From Sialis fuliginosa (taxonomy: Eukaryota > Arthropoda > Insecta > Megaloptera > Sialidae): 64,000 nt of DNA. The stretch spans positions 30,268,267-30,332,266 of the forward strand of contig OY540809.1 of assembly GCA_961205875.1 (NCBI GenBank), in the 5' to 3' direction. Shown here piece by piece: positions 1 to 11,898 of the stretch (its first letter is position 1; each line of letters starts with the position of its first letter). The translations under genes were made by a program, and so were the position numbers. The notes below the pieces were generated by a model, which searched no databases, was not told the DNA's origin, and was given only the letters and a program-made list of their open reading frames with translations.

Positions 1-885
1 GAGTTTAGCAGTAACATGGGCAAATGACGCGGTGTTAAAAGCAGCCGGATCAAATTGTGGGAAAAAGACAGTTTATTAATAAAAATAAATGTTATAAGAA
101 TTATAATCTTTAGATAAACACACACATAGGTTGTACTGTTATATACTCAGTGGCGAAACTGGTCTTATGAAGCTTAAAAATTGATATGAAGACTAAAAAA
201 GGGTTTCAATAAGTTCAAGAAAAAGTTTTCAATTAAATCAGGAGAGGGGGAGGGAGGATTTTTTAGTTTTCGACCTCCAGCAAGTTAAACAGGTTAAACT
301 GTGAACTTTTATTATTATATTAAATTAAAAAAAATCATATTTTAAGTATTCAAAAATTGTGTATCTAATTAGAAATAATTAAACGAATAATTATATTTAT
401 TTGGACTTATTGCTCCTCCTTAAGACGATCCTATGTATGCGAGTATGGGTGGTTTGTTTCGGTTAATATTTTAATTACAGTTTTGACGGATGTTTGACTC
501 CAGTGCGAAATTTCCCAGAGCATAAAGAACAAAGGTGTAAATATATTATATTATATGGAACATATTATGTACATTTATACTCTAGATTAGAGGTTCCCAA
601 ACTTTTTCAACTCGCGATGCCCTTTTTGAACTAATGTAAGATTTTCCCATGGCGCTCATTCAAGTAAAAAAACTGCATCCTTGAACAAATTCATTAATTT
701 ATTATTTATTCATTCATGAGATAGCTGACAATGAGCCTGCAGTTTTTTGCAGACTTTATCAACTTGTATGTCCGTTATTCGTATTAAAAATAATTGTAAA
801 TTGAATTACGAATGATAAATAATAATAAATTCTAAATTAGTAAACCATTAATTTATTGACTTCCATAATCGATAAGAAAAATAAG
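1..885. other. AT-rich DNA with two solitary hAT-like ends
   Basis: I see no gene here. At 148-162 the sequence CAGTGGCGAAACTGG resembles a hAT transposon terminus. At 589-632 AGAGGTTCCCAAAC followed by TTTTTCAACTCGCGATGCCC resembles the left end of a second hAT-type MITE. Neither has a recognisable partner end nearby, so both are probably decayed or truncated. The rest is AT-rich sequence without structure I can name. Confidence 0.4.
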
Positions 886-1102
886 AGCGTTTTCCCACAC
901 ACCGGCAAAACTGGTGCTGTTGCCGATGACGGCAACGGCACCGGCCAACGGATCTTTTTCTACACGCCGGCATTTCAGTGCCGGTGCAGTTGAGTTATAG
1001 CTGTGGTGATAGAAACATTTCTGCAGTGCTCAACAAACATTACCTTCTTGGGTTATTATACTTCAGAAGGAAGTATATAAATCGAAAATACATATAAAAA
1101 AA

Positions 1103-1908
1103 CGGCCAAGTGCGTGTTGGGCACGCACATGATAGGTTTCCGTAGACATTACGATTTATAAACAAGAGTTATTTCAATTTGTTTTATAAACTATTCTAGC
1201 TACAGTGTTCATTATAATTTTCATGTATCTACTAACTAAAAGCTACATTTTGGATTATTTTTTTTGTTTTGTATTGATAGTTAAGAAAGTAGAAGGGGGG
1301 AGGGGAAGCTCTGATAACGACATTTAAATGGATATATTTCCATGACTGAAGGTTTAAAATCAAAAGGTCATATAACATTTTTTGTTACATTTTAGGAGAC
1401 CTATCTAAAGATACCCCACTCAATGGAGTAAGTGAAAAAAAATTTAAGTAAAATTTTCAGTCTATGGGAAGAGGTCCAAAATATTTTTTTTGTGTTCGTT
1501 ATAATTTTCAGTGAAATTACTAATTAAAAGCTACATTCTGAATTTTTTTCAGATTTTTTGAATATATTGTTTAGAAATTAGGGGGGAGGGGACGCTCTGA
1601 TAATGACATTTAAATGCAAATATATCGTGACTGAAGGGTTAAAATCAAAAGATCATTTAACATTTTTTGTTTCATTTTAAGAGACCTATCTAATGACACC
1701 CCACTTAATGGGGTAAGTAAAAAAATGTGAGTTCACTTTTCAGTCTATGGAAAGGGGGTCCAAAATTTTTTTTTTTTTTCAAAAATCTTATCATTTCTGT
1801 TTTTGTGTTATCAGTCTTCGATACACCAAATTTCATCTTAATCGGCTTAAAATTTTTGAGGACGGACATGGCGAAACTATAAGGTTGCTAGTTTTCTACG
1901 GAAACCTA
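1103..1908. mobile_element. nested repeat inserted in E1, with GGCCAAGTGCG motif and a 287-bp duplication
   Basis: Comparison with the copy at 30.4-32.0 kb shows that 1103-1908 interrupts sequence that is otherwise continuous (ATAAAAAA then AAAGGCAGTA). The insert begins with CGGCCAAGTGCG, a motif common in insect dispersed repeats. It carries a 13-bp perfect inverted repeat, TAGGTTTCCGTAG at 1133-1145 and its complement at 1896-1908. Its interior is two direct copies of about 287 bp (1207-1493 and 1494-1779), each containing a GGGGGGAGGGG tract and a CAGTCTATGG(G/A)AAG block. I cannot assign a superfamily. Confidence 0.65.
1207..1779 (+). repeat. tandem direct duplication, two ~287-bp units
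   Basis: Unit 1 starts at 1207 and unit 2 at 1494. Both begin GTTC(A/G)TTATAATTTTCA. Both continue through AAAGCTACATT, a G-tract, CTCTGATAA(C/T)GACATTTAAATG, GACTGAAGG, GAGACCTATCTAA and CCCCACT(C/T)AATGG(A/G)GTAAGT. The units have diverged by scattered substitutions and small indels, so the duplication is not recent. Confidence 0.75.
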
Positions 1909-2195
1909 AAAAGGCAGTACCTAGTTGGAACATCCTTTATACCTTTATAAGGTATATGTTTGGCCCGGCATCCGATTGTCGAGTTCAACACCGGCAGCAT
2001 TTGACGGTGCCGGTGCCGTCACCGGCAAATTAGCCGGACTGGTGGTTTACGTGGAAAAGTGTTGATTTGAGTACATTGCAACCGGTGCCGTACCGGTTTT
2101 GCTGGTCTATGGAAAAACAGCCTTGTAACGTTTTAGTCTTCAGTACCTCGACTCTTTTGTAAATTTATTACCATACTTCGGAAAATTCGTAAGTG

Positions 2196-2646
2196 GCTTC
2201 TTTTTGACGAGTCTAATAACTTTTTTATTTGTGAAATTTTTTAAAAATGGGACATTTTCGAACGTGCATCCGCGGAATTTTCCGGGCGGCGGACTGGAAA
2301 AACGACCCAAGATATTTGTCGGACAAAATGACTAATGGATTGTAAATATAATTGTTTAATAATTTTACAAATTTCAGGTAGCTAGTAATAAACTATAGGT
2401 AATAACCTCGTTATTTTGACATGTTGAAGGTGGTACTAGGTGATACTCCACTATTTTTGTACAATTTTTTTCTTTCAATTTTCTCACCATATTATCTTAT
2501 TGTTAGTTACAATCCATTGGTAATTTTGTCTGAGAAATATCTTGGGCCGTTTTTCCAGTCCACCACCCGGAAAATTCCGCGGCTGCACGTTCGAAAATGC
2601 CTCATTTTCGCTAAGAAAAAAGTTGTTAGACTCGTCAAAAAGAAGC
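2196..2646. repeat. 451-bp foldback (inverted-repeat) element
   Basis: The left arm 2196-2345 and right arm 2507-2646 are reverse complements over about 140 bp. The outer ends are GCTTCTTTTTGACGAG and CTCGTCAAAAAGAAGC, and the inner boundary is ATGGATTGTAA / TTACAATCCAT. The arms share CCGCGGAATTTTCCGG. An AT-rich spacer of about 160 bp separates them. This is typical of a snapback MITE. No clear target duplication is visible. The open frame at 2421-2681 runs through the right arm and is not a gene. Confidence 0.85.
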
Positions 2647-3461
2647 AAAAAAATTATTTCTTTAACATTGTCATAACATGAATGTTACTTTTCTTTAAGA
2701 TTGTCTTGCAGAATTGCATATATGTATAATAATACCTGTTATGTAGATTGTAGATGCTATGCATTATTTTGTAACGTGTGTTGATACAATTACATTTTCT
2801 TTATAGATAATTATCTGCGAAATTAACATGCCTATTAAATATTCTGTATTTTTCTTGTATGTAACTGAAATCGATCTGAAATAACTGTAAATTAAATCGA
2901 CTATTAACAACCGTATTATTATCTCGTTTGGTTACACATATTTTAGTTTTATTCTTATCAAAATTAATACAAAACAGTGGTTTTCAATATGTTTTATTCC
3001 TTAAAATATGTAAACTATAACAGTTGTTTATGTGTTATATGGGGGATTATGTAAATCATTTTTTTAAATGTTATGAGTTAGAAACTTGATTTTTTTATAG
3101 GACTATGAGGCTGTGAAAAAAGGGTTTTGACGGATAGAAAGACACAAAGAGTAATCCTAAAATGGTTCCGTTTTTTTCAGTTATTGGTACGGAACACTAA
3201 ACAATAATCGCGGTTAGTAAATCGCCGGTTAATAACGATGATTAAGTTTAGAATAAATGTTACTTAATCTTAGAAATTGATGGTTTATTAATATGACGAT
3301 TTTCTTTATGCGACCCACCCTACATATATTTAGTTCGATCTTATGCCGTGTTTAAATATGTATAGGGTTCATTGCACTTTTGTCAAAAAGACACGATGTT
3401 GCTGTTTTGTTTTTTCGGTCTAAACACGGCATTACGACTTGAGTCGGAAATTATTTATGGT
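2647..3461. other. AT-rich DNA with a small GGTTCCGT/ACGGAAC repeat end
   Basis: There is no gene signal. Around 3165-3197 GGTTCCGT and ACGGAAC form a short hairpin that resembles the TACGGAAC-type ends of common insect dispersed repeats. A weak inverted repeat, ATGCCGTGTTTA / TAAACACGGCAT, lies at about 3342-3431. Neither is strong enough to name an element. Confidence 0.4.
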
Positions 3462-4100
3462 TCAGGTTTGATTTGAGTTCAAATATAAATTTAGGTTCGG
3501 GTTCGGGTTTGGGTTTAACATGTTGCAAACTATTTGGATTCAAAAACCGTTATTTTTTTAGGGTTCAGGTTCGGGTTTGGGTTCAAGTTTGTAATTGAAA
3601 GAAAATTATTTTGTTCGAAAAAAAATTATTATTAATAAATAAAACAATTTCTGAAGAAGGAAGAAAACATTAAGCCATTAAAATATTGCTAGAAAAAGGG
3701 ACAAAAAAATAAAATAACATTTTAAAGATTGAAATATATTTTTCAGATTTTTTTGCAAATTTAAATGTAATGCAGTTATAGAATTAAAAAAGAAAATAAA
3801 AAATATGTAAATTTTAATAGTTTACTTAATAAGTCACATTATACCATAAAATTCAAACAGATTTTCAGTATTAGTACATCATAATCTCTTTTTAAAATTA
3901 TTAGAGAAAAATATTAAAATATTAAAAATAATTTATTGAACCTTTTAAAAATATATGGTTACCATCCATAAAAAGGTTCGGATTCAAATTCAGGTTCATT
4001 TACTTTGAAATATAGCGGTTCGGTTCTGGTTCAGGTTAATAAAAACTACGGTTTTTTTCGGGTTTACGATTTGGGTTCGGGTTCAAGTTCAAGTCCCTGA
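3462..4100 (+). repeat. two blocks of degenerate GGTTCGGGTT repeats
   Basis: Blocks at 3462-3592 and 3975-4100 are built from loosely repeated GGTTCGGGTT / GGTTCAAGTT-type decamers, all in the same orientation. About 380 bp of plain AT-rich sequence separates them. The G+T bias of one strand is obvious against the background. This is best read as a decayed minisatellite or two repeat fragments. No coding meaning is apparent. Confidence 0.6.
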
Positions 4101-4632
4101 TTACAATTAGTAATTTTAATTTTTGTGTGATATCTTTAAGTATCTATATGGCAATGGCTTGCAACATTTCAAAATTATTAATACATTATGAAAATGGAGT
4201 CTGTTAACTGGAAATACAATAATTACAATGTATCATCATTTTCACTGTGAGTATAATTAAGTATATTGATAACTCTATACAGGAGTATGTATATATTATA
4301 TAAAAATCAATAGAATATATTTTACAGTGGCTCTGATTACATACTATTATTTTTGATTGAGTTATACTAAGACACATTAATTACGCACTAATCACGAACC
4401 AATGTATAAAGGGATCACTGAACCTGAAGCAGTGGTGTTTAAACTTCAACTTGAAATTGTAGCAGTTGTATAACCTATTACAGTTATAAGTCAAGGGTGA
4501 ATATTTTTAAAAATTTATAATCCGGGGAAATATGCATATATATTTTTAGTGATTAAAACGATCTTGAATGGGATATTTCTTTAGGAGAGGGAATAATTTA
4601 ACTAATTACAGTTAATTAATATATTAGGTATA

Positions 4633-5242
4633 AAAGAGATCAGTGGCGCCGGAACACAGTTTTATGGGGGTGGGGGGGAGTGACAGTACGAACCTCAAAA
4701 ATTAAACTGACCTAATTTTACTTGGAGTTCTTAAAATTCAAAATTGACTTAAATTTTCATTAGTTTGATTAATATCGTATTATTTGTTAAAAAATAAAAA
4801 TAAATAGAAATACAGTGGAACCTCATTAGTACGTTTTTAAAAGGACTGCGGGAAAACACGTACTAACGAGAAAAACGTACTAACGAAGTATGGGGTCTTA
4901 TGGAAGAATGCCAGGACTTAAATAAAGAAAAACGTTCTAAAGCAAAACGTACTAACAAGGTTTCACTGTACTCACTTTTTATTTTTCTTTGTCTCTGACT
5001 AGACTCATGGGTACATTTTATAATTTGTTGGTGAGCTCAGTTTACAAAAATTAAATAATTTTTAAGAGTAAAAAATTACAGAAAACAGATTTTTATAATT
5101 ACACGTTGCTTCAAACTCACCCTAAAAAACAGGATCCAAATTTTGAAGGGAAAAAAAGTAATCATTGTACCCTCCTTGAAAATTTTGGGGAGGAAACTGC
5201 CCCCCCCCCTGTAACACCGGCTCCGGCGCCACTAAAAGGGAT
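4633..5242. mobile_element. hAT-type non-autonomous element with 8-bp target duplication
   Basis: The terminal inverted repeats are CAGTGGCGCCGGAACAC (from 4641) and, reversed from the right end, AGTGGCGCCGGAGCCGGTG (ending 5233/5234). The flanks AAAGAGAT (4633-4640) and AAAGGGAT (5235-5242) match at 7 of 8 positions, the duplication length typical of hAT. Homopolymer G (4664-4678) and C (5200-5209) tracts sit just inside the ends. The element is about 594 bp, carries no transposase, and is itself interrupted by the pogo-like MITE at 4811-4970. Confidence 0.85.
4811..4970. mobile_element. pogo/Tc1-like MITE nested in the hAT element
   Basis: The 156-bp sequence 4813-4968 starts CAGTGGAACCTCATTAGTACG and ends in the complement of CAGTGAAACCTTGTTAGTACG. 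TA flanks both sides (4811-4812, 4969-4970). CAGTGRAACCT ends with TA duplication are characteristic of pogo/Tigger-type MITEs. The repeated ACGTACTAACGA motif near both ends may be subterminal transposase-binding sequence (inference). Confidence 0.8.
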
Positions 5243-6259
5243 ATTCAACTCATTTCTTGGTAATATACCAAGTTTCGAAACAGCATTTCTAGTTGATTTC
5301 TCGGGCGGTTTATCTGCTTTTATAATAAATGGCATAGAATTACTTATTATTCTGTTCTAGCAATGCAAATTATTTGTGATAAATAAGGCAAATTAATGAA
5401 TAATTCTAATAGATATACCGGGTGTCCCAGATAACTTTTCATAAAAGCAGGATATTATTTATGTTACCTAAAGGTTAATAGGCAAAAAAAATAATCAAAT
5501 GATGTTCAATGTATAGCTTTTATTGAAATATACCGGTATTTGATCTAATATCGATAAGGTAGATGAGCATTAATTATATTTCATATAAATATGACAGATT
5601 ATGCTAAAAAATTAAGCTCACATGGAATGTTAATAATATTTTTTTTGTTTAACGATTCCTTTTATGTTTGAAAAAAAAAAACTATATTTTATTGGTGGAG
5701 ACTCCTTTATGATGGGAGCCCCTAGGCAGCATTTATAGTCTACCTACATGAATAATCACATTTTATTTCAAGTAGTACTTATAAGCTTGTTTAAACCAAC
5801 CCCACAGCTCAGAAATAGGTACATATTAATAGTTTTTCTACACTACACTTGTTAAAATGTTAATTCGTATGATTTGATTTTGTGTACCACTGGCTGAGGC
5901 CACAGGCGCGTTGTAACTGAGCCTTCGCAGTACCTAACAATTACGTGCCTATTTACTTTATACTTGTAATTGATGCTGTTGTTATTATATCTCGCGCGAC
6001 GTCTAATTTATATTCTCTTCCAATGCTTGGACTTTTATTTTAAAAGCGCATTTCTCGGAATGAGATTATTGTACGCTGTGTTTTGTATTTTTATTTGAAA
6101 TGGAAGAAATATTTTGTTCGCAGATGCTAAGAAAATGTAATGGAATTTGTTTATATTTGCAGTGTAGATTAGAAGTTTTTGTACTGGAAAAGAGTATATA
6201 GAACTATAATGATAGATAATATACGCATTCTGTAATTTCAGGAAAATAATTGTAGGTAC
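5243..6259. other. AT-rich DNA with one solitary ACCGGGTGTCCC terminus
   Basis: At 5417-5436 the sequence TACCGGGTGTCCCAGATAAC resembles the terminus of the foldback at 23.85 kb (TACCGGGTGTTCC). No matching opposite end is visible, so it is a truncated or decayed element end. The remaining kilobase has no gene or repeat I can support. Confidence 0.4.
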
Positions 6260-6469
6260 CTAGTACTCAGGGCCGTAACTATCACCGGGACAGTGGAGCA
6301 GTGCCCCGGGACCCCCAAAGGTAGGGGGGCCCTGCGGCAGAGTAAAACATTTATTTTATTTGGTTCTAACTTGAAAAAAGTTATACTGATTAGGTACAAA
6401 TTTTGATTTTTTTTTCGTTGCCAACTTGAATTTTACACGCGAGCCTCTAGTTACGGCCTTGATAGTACG
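6260..6469. mobile_element. 194-bp hAT-type MITE (CAGGGCCGTAACTA ends)
   Basis: CAGGGCCGTAACTA at 6268 pairs with TAGTTACGGCCTTG ending at 6461. The 8-bp flanks CTAGTACT and ATAGTACG match at 6 positions. The interior is G/C-rich near the left end (GCCCCGGGACCCCC). The same termini recur at 6608-6757 and 54520-55317, which defines a family in this window. Confidence 0.75.
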
Positions 6470-6599
6470 TATGTACTATATATACGTTTGTTTAAAATTT
6501 CCATAAAGAAATTTCAATGGAATCAAAGTTTTGTAATAATAAAAAAAAATTTAACGTTAATATGCGCGTTTACATTAAAAAGACAAAATAGTAACATGG

Positions 6600-6765
6600 T
6601 ATTCTATTAAAGCCGTAACTACCACCAGGGAAACCGGAGTAGTACCCAAGGGCCCCCCGAGCGTAGAGGGCCTGTGAACAAACGAAAGTGGGAAAATGAA
6701 GGGCCCCTCGATCACTATAGCTGTTCCCGGGCCCCAGAGCCTCTATTTACGGTCCTGTGTTTCAT
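6600..6765. mobile_element. decayed second CAGGGCCGTAACTA-family hAT MITE
   Basis: AGCCGTAACTACCACCAGGG at 6611 and TCTATTTACGGTCCTG ending near 6757 are diverged versions of the termini at 6268-6461. The internal GGGCCCCCC and GCCCCAGAGCC blocks also match family members. The 8-bp flanks match at only about 5 positions, so the boundaries are approximate. Confidence 0.6.
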
Positions 6766-7630
6766 TGACAAAATGGCAACAAATCTTATACATTTTTAAA
6801 TACAAATTGTTTTAAAACACTGTGTAATGTTGAAAATTTCACAATAGAGTGATATTGTTAAAGAGGAAGTTTAATATTTGATATATTTTTTAACACAATT
6901 ATGAACATAACTCATAGTTTATGAACATAGTCAGCAGTCTAGTAAATCTCCAAATATGTACATATACCAGTTTTAAAAGATAGGCTTTTAAATACTATAG
7001 GCTGTTAGAAATAACTGTGTTAGTTGTAAGTGTATTTAACTGTTTTATTTGATTGAATTGATACATATTTATAAGATGTTATGTATTTCAATAAATCAAT
7101 TATCTATAATCAATTATTAATATATTTTTAAAAGTCTAAAAAAGAGAAGTTAAATTGCTGGTTAATGAATAAGTTAACTACCGCACACAAACTTATGGGA
7201 TCCATTAAGTGCTTATGTAGTTATTTATAACGTTTATTTAATACCAGATTGCTTTAAACGTTCTTGCATTGATTTTTTTATTCTTATTTTATTGCTTTGT
7301 ACATGATTGACCATTTATATTAGATATAATTAATAGTGAAAAATTATCGTAATTAGCATGCTTATTTAGTTTATTTAGAACCCCCATTAAGAAAACAATT
7401 TATTAAGTTTATTTAATTGGTTGGAACAGGTGAGTATAAATACAGTTTAAATGTTTGGTTCAAAATGTACATTAAAATAGTAAGTAAGATTGTATGTTGA
7501 TAGTAATTATAATTTGGTTAGTTTTTTATTTATATATTTCTTAAGTAGTTAAAATTGACGATTTTCTGGACAAATAGATTTAATAAAGCGAGAAAGTATG
7601 GGTATTAAAAACCATTTGATTCATTTATGT
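6766..7630. other. AT-rich intergenic DNA, nothing supported
   Basis: Stop codons are dense in all frames. No inverted repeat, tandem array or recognisable dispersed repeat is seen. Confidence 0.5.
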
Positions 7631-7647
7631 ATATTAACTGATAGAAA

Positions 7648-8025
7648 TAAAACCGACTTAAAAAACATAAAAACACTGAGAAGTATATAATAAATAATAA
7701 TTAAATTAAAATAAGTCGGTTTTAATTTTCTTTCTTAAAAAGTTTTTTACTAGCATAACACCGATTTTAAAAACTGTTAAATTAAATTATTATATACTTT
7801 TCAGTTTTTTTAGGATTTTTGAAGTCGTTTTTATTTTTTTCTTAAAAAGTTTTATTTTTCCCATTTAAGTGGTGTTTCTTCGAAGTCTAATTTATATGGG
7901 ACCACCTCGGGAGTATACTCTGTTAGTCAAAATTCTCCAAATCGGTGTATATTTGTTCAAACAAACATAAAAAATACCCACAGGTAAATTGAGAACCTCC
8001 TATTTTTTTGAAGTCGGTTAAAAAA
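7648..8025. repeat. insect dispersed repeat with AAGTCGGTTTTA blocks and inverted arms
   Basis: AAACCGACTTAAAAAACATA at 7650 is inverted at 7778-7835 (…ATATACTTTTCAG…TTTTTGAAGTCGTTTTT). The block AAGTCGGTTTTAATTTTCTTT at 7713 recurs directly at 7822. At 7991-8020 GAGAACCTCCTATTTTTTTG followed by AAGTCGGTTA is a tail motif seen widely in insect genomes. The family cannot be named from sequence alone. Confidence 0.6.
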
Positions 8026-8886
8026 TGGCATATTCTTGTTGTACCTTTATTTGAACGTAAATAACATTTACAATCTACATATTACGAAGCATGTGATATT
8101 TGTATTTTAGTAAATACCAAAAATTAATTATATATAACACCTATACAATTTAATTAAGTTATTTTCTTAAAAATAATCTCTGTATTTGTAAAACTGTTTT
8201 ATTTTTCACAAATGTTAAAATAATTGTAAAGAACATACCTATGTCTTAAATTTAATAGTATTTAAGATTAATTTATATTATTTCCATAATAATTTGAATA
8301 CTCATTTTGTTTACAAAATAATATAAGTGCATATATGTAATTAAATTATAAGATAACACAAAAACAATTTTACATTACATTTCTATACAAGTTTTATTTA
8401 ATGTTTTCAATCAACTTTATATGTTTTTAATTTGTTATGCAATTTTTCTCGTTACATTATGTTAAAACAAGTTGTATTAATTTTTGTTTTAATAAATAAT
8501 GATTTTATTTAGTTGAGAATAAGATATTATGTGCTGTAGTACAAGTTAGTTTTTATTTATTTTATATAAAAAAAATATTTACATGAGTGAAGTTTTTGGG
8601 GAATCGAAGAAGATTTCAAAATATCGGTAAGTGGATTTTTGATATTAAATTATCGTTTATAATTTTTTATTCGATTATTTATGAATCTTTGATATACATA
8701 TTTTATTATTGTACTGTGTATTTTTTGTTCTTAATTTTATTTTTTATAGTTTTTATTTCATTTTTAAATTAATATATAAGATCGCTTTTTTATAGATAAG
8801 CTACATTAGTATTTATATAAATAATAAATTTTAATTTTAGAAATCAATTTGAAAAGGTTACTCAACTTGAAAATTTCAAGTTTAGA
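8026..8886. other. AT-rich intergenic DNA, nothing supported
   Basis: Only very AT-rich sequence. The 61-codon open frame at 8587-8772 encodes almost only Ile/Leu/Phe/Tyr, as expected by chance at this composition. Confidence 0.5.
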
Positions 8887-9393
8887 TAAGGTACTGGCAA
8901 CAGTCTTCGATATGACCTCAGTAATAGCTATTTTTTAATTTAATGTACTGAATTAGAAATATTTGTTGTTGATATTTGATTACTACCATTTCTGAATATT
9001 AATCTACACTATATACATTTAACTGTCTTACAGCGTGATTTGATGAGAATGGGTGTCAAAATGGTGAACATTTAAACTAACTACTAGTATAAGTTATTTA
9101 ATAATTATTATATTATCTTGTTTCAAATTTGACGATTATTTCTTTTATATCTTTTGTGCCGTAGTATTGATCTTTTTGTAATCATTAGCAAGGGTCCACC
9201 CGAGAAAACACAAACAAAATAAAAGGCTATAATTTAACAAATTATTTCTATGCGGACGTTGGTAGTTAAATTGATTAAATAAAGAGTTACTTGTATTATT
9301 AGTAACATGAGTTCATGAGAGTTACAAAAAAGAAGCCCACCAATCACAAATAACCTTGCTCTTATAGCGGTCATAACTGGAGCCAGTACCTTA
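8887..9393 (+). mobile_element. AGGTACTGG-family MITE, copy A (TA target)
   Basis: The element 8889-9391 has ends AGGTACTGGCAACAG and the complement of AGGTACTGGCTCCAG, with TA on each side. Internal landmarks are CTGTCTTACAGCGTGATTTGATGA, a GGTGAACATTTAAACTAA block and AGGCTATAATTTAA. They recur in the same order in copy C (39081-39570) and inverted in copy B (38069-38641). There is no coding capacity. TA duplication with short inverted repeats suggests a Tc1/mariner-type MITE. Confidence 0.85.
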
Positions 9394-11898
9394 TGTAGTT
9401 TATTTTTTTTATAAATTTTACAAGCTAACTTTATAATTAGACTGAAAAATTAGATTTTTAGTTTTTTATATTTTATAATATGTTCTTATCTATAATAATA
9501 ACTACTGTTTTATGAACCTATTGAAATAAAAATACCATTTTTTATTAAATGTTTTTATTTCGATGTGTATTATTAAAATATTTTTTATTATTTATATTTT
9601 ATAGATTAAATCGCAATATTTATTGGATATATAAATACTTACTAATATTCCATTAAATAAAATTTATGTAAGAACTTTTTTTTTAATTTTTCAAAAAAAT
9701 CAATGAAATATTGAATTCTACAAGTTTTAACGAATTATTTATTTTATGTTACAGTATATTGATACGTTTCTTTTAATTTATAAACAAAAAAATACTTTTA
9801 TTGAAATTTAAATATGTCAATTTATTGTCATTAATATTAGAATATAATTGATGGTACTGAACAGAACAATAATATTATTAAGATACAATTTTAATGAGGT
9901 ACACAGATTAATATAGTTAATATTAGTAAGAAAAAATGAAAATTATATTATTAATGAACACTATTTTATGCATGTGGTATTTTAATATTTAACATAGTTA
10001 AAATAATGAAAAAAAATCTATAACCATCCAAGTAAATAATAATATAAAAACAAATTTTAATGTGTCAAAAAACATAAAAAAACACTCACCAAGGTACTTT
10101 TATCGTTGAATCGAATGTAAACAAACTACAGCACTAAAAGTTAATGTAAATTTTCGAACCACCACTGGCTTGCTCAGAAGGTGTTGAACTCACTTCGGTC
10201 ACTGTGTAAGAGACATTGCACTGAGCACATCGCGAATGCTCAAATAAATGCTTCGCGATCTTGTATTACTTAACGTGTGGTAGACACAGACAGCATGTGT
10301 CGAATACACTGTACGTGTATTGCACTGTCTCTCTCGGACATTGTTCAGGTAAATATTTCGCGATTTTATATTACTCAATATATAACAAACGAAGATAGTC
10401 AGAGGCGGGTCTAGGTGTCTATCATAATAGTGGAGGGGTGTTATTTTTATTTTATATTATGGAAATAATAAACATTAAAAATTATTAGATAGATATTTTT
10501 TGGGGTTATGCTTATTAATAATTGAAAGAGGCAAAAATAAAGTTTTGAGAAATTTTAATACGAAAATTGATTTACATGAACAGAAAATAAAATAGTTTTC
10601 CTAAAAGTTTTTCCAATTTCATTATAATGTAGGTGCTCTTTATTGAAAATAGTATTAATAATATTTTTAACTGTGCCACTTTAAGCATTTTATTTGTTCA
10701 CTATTTAAATTAATAGTAAAATCTTCTTTTAAACAAAAAGAGGGAGGTAATATTATTGTCCTCTAATCCCCCTTTTTTTGTTTTATTATATGATTCTCTC
10801 TCTCACGCACATACATATATCAAATAAAAAATTAAAACATCGTTATAAAAAAGAACAGATACACCAATAAGCAATACACTGTATTGCTATCTCAGTTTTT
10901 ATACCAGTGTTTATATATGTATGTACATTTACATATATGCGTGCGCTAAGACGTGTTGATTATCTTTGGATGAAGAGAAGTTTGATTTCCGCTTGATTTT
11001 TTTTCAAACTGATACAATATTAACTATTTATATTTTTTAACTGGAATACATAAACCTACAAGTTCTTTTGATTCGTATTATGGTAATTTAGTGCTGTTGT
11101 AACGGTACATTAAATCTGAGATAGATGTTTATATAGAACATTTATTTTCAGACTGTACAGCTTATTTCTTATTAAGGAAATGTGTTAGAATACTTGAAGA
11201 TCTGTTGGTTGATGTTTTTGTACATTTTGCAGAAAAGTGAGTGTATGTAGTTATTAGTCTGGTTTGCAGTGGTAGTTGGCTGACTAATTTCATGGGAGGT
11301 ACCTATAGTTACTTAGGATCATAAAGGCGGCACTTCACATGGTGACGCGTGATGTAGATGTGGCAAATATTTGTTATATTTGTGAATATCTCAAATTTAT
11401 CATCAACACATGGTTTATTATTATTAAAATAAAATAAATAAAAAAATCCCCCCCCCAAAAAAACTACCTAGCATCCCTCCTAAAAAAATCTTCCTAGCAC
11501 CACCCAAAAAAAAATTATTTACCCCCCCCCCCCCCCCCGAAAAATTCTGCCCAGCATTGCCTTATTAAAAAATGGTCACCCTATTAGAAACCAAAAATTA
11601 TAATAACGGTTATGTTTTATATTTATAAGAATTGGATTGAGAAAGCCAGGTGTGGAGGGTAAAGACAGATATTTGCGTATTGAAATGTGCGCTCAAAAAC
11701 CGATTTACGATGGATTGGTATTTGCGTATTGGCCATGTTTGGTAATACATGGTAAACAAATTGTAAGCGAATATGACCATCTACACATTGGCTGATTTGG
11801 TTTTTTTTTTAGGTACGTTAGGATTTGATTAGTTATTATTAAGATAATAATTAATCGTGTTTGTACTTAATTCAATTATATTTTTCAAAAATCCTAAA
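9394..11898. other. AT-rich DNA with a solitary hAT-like end and homopolymer tracts
   Basis: CAGAGGCGGGTCTAGG at 10400 resembles a hAT terminus, but no partner is found. C-tracts occur at 11449-11456 and 11522-11538 (17 C), the latter in a stretch of repeated (A/C)-rich CTACCTAGCA(T/C)CCCTCC-like units. A GC-richer block lies at 10140-10340. No gene evidence. Confidence 0.4.

Larger units (their letters stand above)
886..2122. mobile_element. MITE-like element E1 (CCGGCA-rich ends), interrupted by a nested repeat
   Basis: The left end GCGTTTTCCCACACACCGGC and the reverse complement of the right end (CTGTTTTTCCATAGACCAGC) form terminal inverted repeats. Both ends are followed inward by repeated CCGGCA/GCACCGG hexamers. 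The same ends and flanking internal sequence recur at 30398-31997. Removing the nested insertions leaves about 420 bp in each copy, so the parent is a short non-autonomous element. The target-site duplication is unclear in this copy (a TA is plausible in the other copy). The superfamily is unresolved: PIF/Harbinger-like and hAT-like ends are both conceivable. Confidence 0.7.

Noticed and set aside
5106-5360. 84-codon + strand frame with Pro/Ala-rich centre
   Set aside because: The Pro-rich part is the C-tract and CCGGCTCCGGCGCCACT terminus of the hAT element, so the frame spans a transposon boundary.
10120-10380. GC-richer patch that might be an exon or control region
   Set aside because: The stretch has stops in all frames, no splice-like structure and no repeated motif beyond GCGATNTTGTATTACT, which occurs twice in loose form.
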